The position numbers and the translations under genes were made by a program. From contig NZ_LT629740.1 of the NCBI RefSeq assembly GCF_900105165.1, forward strand, positions 5,949,957-6,013,956: a stretch of DNA of 64,000 bases, written 5' to 3'. Below are positions 60,721 to 64,000 of this stretch, piece after piece (positions within the stretch are counted from its first letter, which is position 1; each line of letters opens with the position of its first letter). This DNA is from Mucilaginibacter mallensis. GTDB taxonomy: Bacteria > Bacteroidota > Bacteroidia > Sphingobacteriales > Sphingobacteriaceae. Below the pieces are notes generated by a model, which had not been told where the DNA came from, ran no database searches, and was given only the letters and a program-made list of their open reading frames with translations.

Positions 60721-62532
60721 TTAGCTTACCAGCGACGGACTTTCGTTAGGCTCGCCGGCATACATTTTCTCTATCTCGGCATTGTATTTTTCAGTTATCA
60801 CCTTGCGCTTCATTTTTCCGGTTGGTGTAAGCTCCCCGCTTTCTATCGACCATTCATTCGGCAGTAGGGTGATCTTTTTCACCTGTTCCACATGGTTAAA
60901 CTCAGGGTTGAAAGTGTCTATAGCGGCCTGATACAGGGCTATCACGCGCTTGTCTTTCAATATCTCTTCGTGAGATATAGTGGGAATTTCATTGGCCCTG
61001 CACCATGGTAATAAGTTGGTGTATGACGGCACGATCAAAGCCGCTGTGAATTTCTTTCCGGCACCCACCACCATCATCTGTTCAATAAAATGATTTTCTT
61101 TCATCTTATTTTCAATAGGCAATGGGGCCACATATTTACCGCCTGATGTTTTGAAGATCTCTTTTTTACGGTCGGTTATTTTCAGGAAACCTTGATCATC
61201 CAATATGCCGATATCGCCGGTATGGAACCAGCCATCCTGCATAACCTCAGCCGTCATTTCCGGGTTTTTATAATAGCCCATCATCACGTTCGGGCCCTTG
61301 CAAAGTATTTCGCCGTCTTCAGCTATTTTAACCTGCACCTTGTCGATCAGCTTACCTACGGTGCCAAATTTTCTCCCTTTCGGATCGTATTGATTAACCG
61401 ATATTACAGGTGAGGTTTCCGTTAACCCGTAACCTTCCATTACCGCCATGCCTGCTGCGGTAAATATTTTTTCCAGCTTAACAGGGCAGGCAGAGCTGCC
61501 GATAACTATGGCCTTTAAATTACCACCGATAGCGGCGCGCCATTTACTGAAAACCAGTTTTTCGGCCACGGCCAGTTTAATTTTATACCAGGGACTGGTG
61601 TGCTCAAGCTCAAATTCCTCCGCCACTTTAACCGACCATAAAAAGATCTTCTTTTTTGCGCCGGTTAGTTTTTGTCCTTCGGCCATTATGCGCTCAAATA
61701 TTTTTTCGAGCAGGCGTGGTACGGCGGTAAAAATAGAGGGTTTTACATCGCGGATATTCGGGCCTATGGTATCCATATTCTCGGCATAAGAAATGGAGAA
61801 CCCATAAAAGAGATAGATGTAGGTACACATCTTTTCAAAAATATGGTTCATCGGCAAAAAGCTGAATGCGCGTTTTTCGCTGACGGGGATCTGCGAAAGC
61901 ACTAAACCCGATGCCAGCACATTGCTCACAATGTTTTTATGGCTCAGCATTACACCTTTTGGCTTGCCTGTTGTGCCCGATGTGTAAATGATGGTAGTAA
62001 GGTCGTTCTCGCTTATATTGCTGGTTATACCGGCTATTTTTTGCAGATAGCCGGTCGGCAATGGCTTTAATAACTCCTTCCAGTTAGGGTAGTTCTCGAT
62101 CTGGTCAAACGCATATACCTTTTTTAATGTGGGCACATTATGGCGAACAAGGTTTATCTTATCGCAAAGCTCCTTATCGCTTACAAACATGTATTTTACT
62201 GCCGATTCGATCAGGATCTGCTCAATTTCCTTGGGGTTTGTATTAGGATATAATGGTACTAAAACCGCACCTGTTTGCTGTACGGCTAAGTCAACCATCA
62301 CCCATTCCGGGCGGCCGTTACTGATGAGGCCGATCTTGTCCCGGCCCTCATCCGTGCCATCACCCGAGGATATACCCATGTCCAGCAGCGCCATAGTGAG
62401 CTGATTGATCATGGTATGCACCTCCTGTGTACTGTATGACCGCCATACGCCGTTCTCTTTTGCAGCTAAGAAATCAGCCCGGGGCGCTGCGGCCTGTGCT
62501 GGTATGCAATCAAATAATCTTGTCGCTTCCAT
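60721..62532 (-). CDS. Long-chain fatty acid-CoA ligase
   Basis: 603 residues, adenylate-forming enzyme. The P-loop IIYTSGTTGKPKGV (about residue 180), A5 motif YGLTETSP, A7 motif GWFHTGDIG and A10 motif PTGKMKRK (Lys for adenylation) are all present. It activates fatty acids with ATP and CoA before beta-oxidation. It sits between the thiolase and hydratase genes with 17- and 13-bp gaps. Confidence 0.95.
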   Translation of the reverse strand: MEATRLFDCIPAQAAAPRADFLAAKENGVWRSYSTQEVHTMINQLTMALLDMGISSGDGTDEGRDKIGLISNGRPEWVMVDLAVQQTGAVLVPLYPNTNPKEIEQILIESAVKYMFVSDKELCDKINLVRHNVPTLKKVYAFDQIENYPNWKELLKPLPTGYLQKIAGITSNISENDLTTIIYTSGTTGKPKGVMLSHKNIVSNVLASGLVLSQIPVSEKRAFSFLPMNHIFEKMCTYIYLFYGFSISYAENMDTIGPNIRDVKPSIFTAVPRLLEKIFERIMAEGQKLTGAKKKIFLWSVKVAEEFELEHTSPWYKIKLAVAEKLVFSKWRAAIGGNLKAIVIGSSACPVKLEKIFTAAGMAVMEGYGLTETSPVISVNQYDPKGRKFGTVGKLIDKVQVKIAEDGEILCKGPNVMMGYYKNPEMTAEVMQDGWFHTGDIGILDDQGFLKITDRKKEIFKTSGGKYVAPLPIENKMKENHFIEQMMVVGAGKKFTAALIVPSYTNLLPWCRANEIPTISHEEILKDKRVIALYQAAIDTFNPEFNHVEQVKKITLLPNEWSIESGELTPTGKMKRKVITEKYNAEIEKMYAGEPNESPSLVS

Positions 62533-62549
62533 TGCGCTAATTTTTATAT

Positions 62550-63725
62550 CTATAACATTTCAAATATGCCCGCGGCACCTTGGCCGGTACCCACACACAT
62601 GGTTACCATACCGTATTTCTGATCACGCTTTTTCAATTCGTTAAAAAGCTGAACCGAAAGCTTGGCCCCGCTACAACCCAGTGGATGGCCCAAAGCAATA
62701 GCGCCACCATTAACATTGATGAGATCAGGATTCAGATCTAAACCCTTAATTACCGCCAATGATTGCGATGCAAAGGCTTCATTTAATTCAAACAGATCCA
62801 TATCCTGCTGTTTCATGCCTGCCATCTTTAACACTTTCGGTATCGCATACAACGGACCGATACCCATAATCCTCGGCGGTACGCCAACAACGGCATAGTT
62901 TACCAACCGGGCAATAGGTGTAAGGTTATTCTTTTTCATAAAGCTTTCGCTTACCACCATTACAAAGGCAGCGCCATCACTGGTTTGGGATGAGTTACCG
63001 GCGGTAACCACACCTTTGGCATCAAAAACCGGTTTTAGTTTTGATAAAGCATCAATTGAGGTATCAGCACGCGGACCTTCATCGGTATCTATCTTAAAAT
63101 CCCTCTTTTTCTTTTTGCCGCTTTCATCTACATAAACTTCGGTAATGTTTACGGGAACTATCTCATCCTTGAATTTACCTTCTTTTATGGCACTTATTGC
63201 TTTTTGGTGCGAGTTATAGGCAAACAGATCCTGCTCGTCTCGATTGATATGATACTCCTTAGCCACTGCCTCAGCGGTTAAGCCCATGCCCCAGTAATAA
63301 TCAGGGTGAGCCAGGGCCACATCAGCATTAGGCACAATGCGCCAGCCACCCATGGGCAACAGGCTCATGCTTTCCACACCACCAGCTATAATACAATCGG
63401 CAATACCTGCATGTATTTTCGCTGACGCGATGGCAATAGTTTCCAATCCCGATGCGCAATACCTGTTCACTGTCATGCCCGGTACCTTGTCGGTATCCAG
63501 CGACATCAGCGAGATCAAGCGGGCAACATTCAGTCCCTGCTCCGCCTCGGGCGTAGCATTACCTACAATTACATCTTCAATCTCATCCTTATCCACGTTA
63601 GGTACGGATGCCATCAGGTGTTTAATAACATCGGCGGCAAGGGTATCCGGGCGGGTAAATCTAAAACCACCACGGGTTGCTTTTCCAACTGCGCTGCGGC
63701 TGGCCGCCACTATATATGCGTTCAT
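62550..63725 (-). CDS. Acetyl-CoA C-acyltransferase (thiolase)
   Basis: 391 residues. The acyl-accepting Cys is in NRYCASGLETIA (about residue 89); His and the second Cys lie in NVNGGAIALGHPLGCSGA and MCVGTGQGAAGIF. It carries out the last thiolytic step of beta-oxidation. It lies 100 bp after the 3-hydroxyacyl-CoA dehydrogenase gene, with hairpin element H6 between them. Confidence 0.95.
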   Translation of the reverse strand: MNAYIVAASRSAVGKATRGGFRFTRPDTLAADVIKHLMASVPNVDKDEIEDVIVGNATPEAEQGLNVARLISLMSLDTDKVPGMTVNRYCASGLETIAIASAKIHAGIADCIIAGGVESMSLLPMGGWRIVPNADVALAHPDYYWGMGLTAEAVAKEYHINRDEQDLFAYNSHQKAISAIKEGKFKDEIVPVNITEVYVDESGKKKKRDFKIDTDEGPRADTSIDALSKLKPVFDAKGVVTAGNSSQTSDGAAFVMVVSESFMKKNNLTPIARLVNYAVVGVPPRIMGIGPLYAIPKVLKMAGMKQQDMDLFELNEAFASQSLAVIKGLDLNPDLINVNGGAIALGHPLGCSGAKLSVQLFNELKKRDQKYGMVTMCVGTGQGAAGIFEML

Positions 63726-63744
63726 GTCTTGTATGTTTTTTAGG

Positions 63745-63825
63745 GAGTCAAGAATTAAGAGTCAAGAATCTCAAACTGCAATTCCTTTTTTCTATCTTGA
63801 TTCTTGCATCTTGGCTCTTGATTCT
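63745..63825. repeat. Heptad-unit hairpin element H6
   Basis: The left arm (63745-63771) is GAGTCAA, GAATTAA, GAGTCAA, GAATCTC. The right arm (63793-63825) is TATCTTG, ATTCTTG, CATCTTG, GCTCTTG, ATTC. It lies between the dehydrogenase and thiolase genes, inside the operon. Confidence 0.7.
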
Positions 63826-64000
63826 TTAATTGCGTAATATTTTTCCTCCTGTTAAAATAGATTGGATGCGTTCCAGCGTTTTACGCTCGGTACACAGGGC
63901 CACAAAGGCTTCCCTTTCTAATCCTAACAGGTAATCTTCACTTACTGCTGTTGGCTGCGACAGATCACCACCCGACAGTACATAAGCCAGTTTTTGTGAG
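63826..64000 (-). CDS. 3-hydroxyacyl-CoA dehydrogenase/enoyl-CoA hydratase, C-terminal end only
   Basis: The last 57 residues before the right edge (AYVLSGGDLSQPTAVSEDYLL, LEREAFVALC, ERKTLERIQSIL, ending GGKILRN) match the C-terminal domain of the FadB/FadN-type bifunctional enzyme. It supplies the hydration and dehydrogenation steps in the beta-oxidation operon. The rest lies outside the window. Confidence 0.85.
   Translation of the reverse strand, partial: SQKLAYVLSGGDLSQPTAVSEDYLLGLEREAFVALCTERKTLERIQSILTGGKILRN

Overview
The window reads as chromosome of a Bacteroidota bacterium, most likely family Sphingobacteriaceae and close to Mucilaginibacter or Pedobacter. This is inferred from protein families and not from a marker gene. 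The support is: type IX secretion (T9SS) substrates, a PorP/SprF protein, a PorE-like OmpA protein, BlaI with a BlaR1-like M56 peptidase fused to a TonB C-terminus, DUF3127, DUF4199 and DUF2809 proteins, a glycine-rich RRM protein, and promoter boxes of the Bacteroidota type TAnnTTTG. No rRNA, tRNA, CRISPR array or intact transposase was seen.

Layout. 1-8 kb: a cut-off THUMP RNA methyltransferase, a DUF3127 protein with an SSB-like acidic tail, a histidine kinase/response regulator pair, a RES/Xre toxin-antitoxin pair and a beta-CASP nuclease-like protein. 8-16 kb: BlaI/M56-TonB signalling genes behind two perfect operators, small membrane proteins, a zinc-ribbon/Nif3 pair, an antitoxin followed by a broken YoeB toxin, and a MITE-like repeat block. 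16-31 kb: housekeeping genes (mfd, hpt, an M16 peptidase, def, NifU, Mrp, an AsmA-like/GT51 protein, an RRM protein, peptidase T). 31-38 kb: a TlpA-like protein, an acyl-CoA dehydrogenase, an M13 peptidase, a frameshifted DUF559 gene inside 57-bp inverted repeats, and pnuC.

38-55 kb is the main accessory block. A STAND ATPase with an N-terminal helix-turn-helix-like segment lies divergent from a 3425-residue secreted protein built of five cysteine-containing modules and 28 Ig-like domains, ending in a type B T9SS sorting domain. PorP/SprF and PorE-like genes follow on the same strand. This looks like a dedicated surface-adhesin export unit. 55-58.5 kb holds a small regulon (winged-helix regulator, membrane protein, ferritin-like protein, frameshifted DUF2809, DUF2236) whose two promoters share one 17-bp palindrome. 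59-64 kb is a beta-oxidation operon (3-hydroxyacyl-CoA dehydrogenase end, thiolase, acyl-CoA ligase, enoyl-CoA hydratase, SDR reductase).

The intergenic DNA is unusually structured. There are six hairpin elements made of diverging 7- or 8-bp units, two MITE-like composites that share a ~130-bp element, several copies of a palindromic repeat, and an inverted-repeat cassette around DUF559. Several start codons sit 3-10 nt after a TAnnTTTG box, which suggests leaderless or near-leaderless transcripts.
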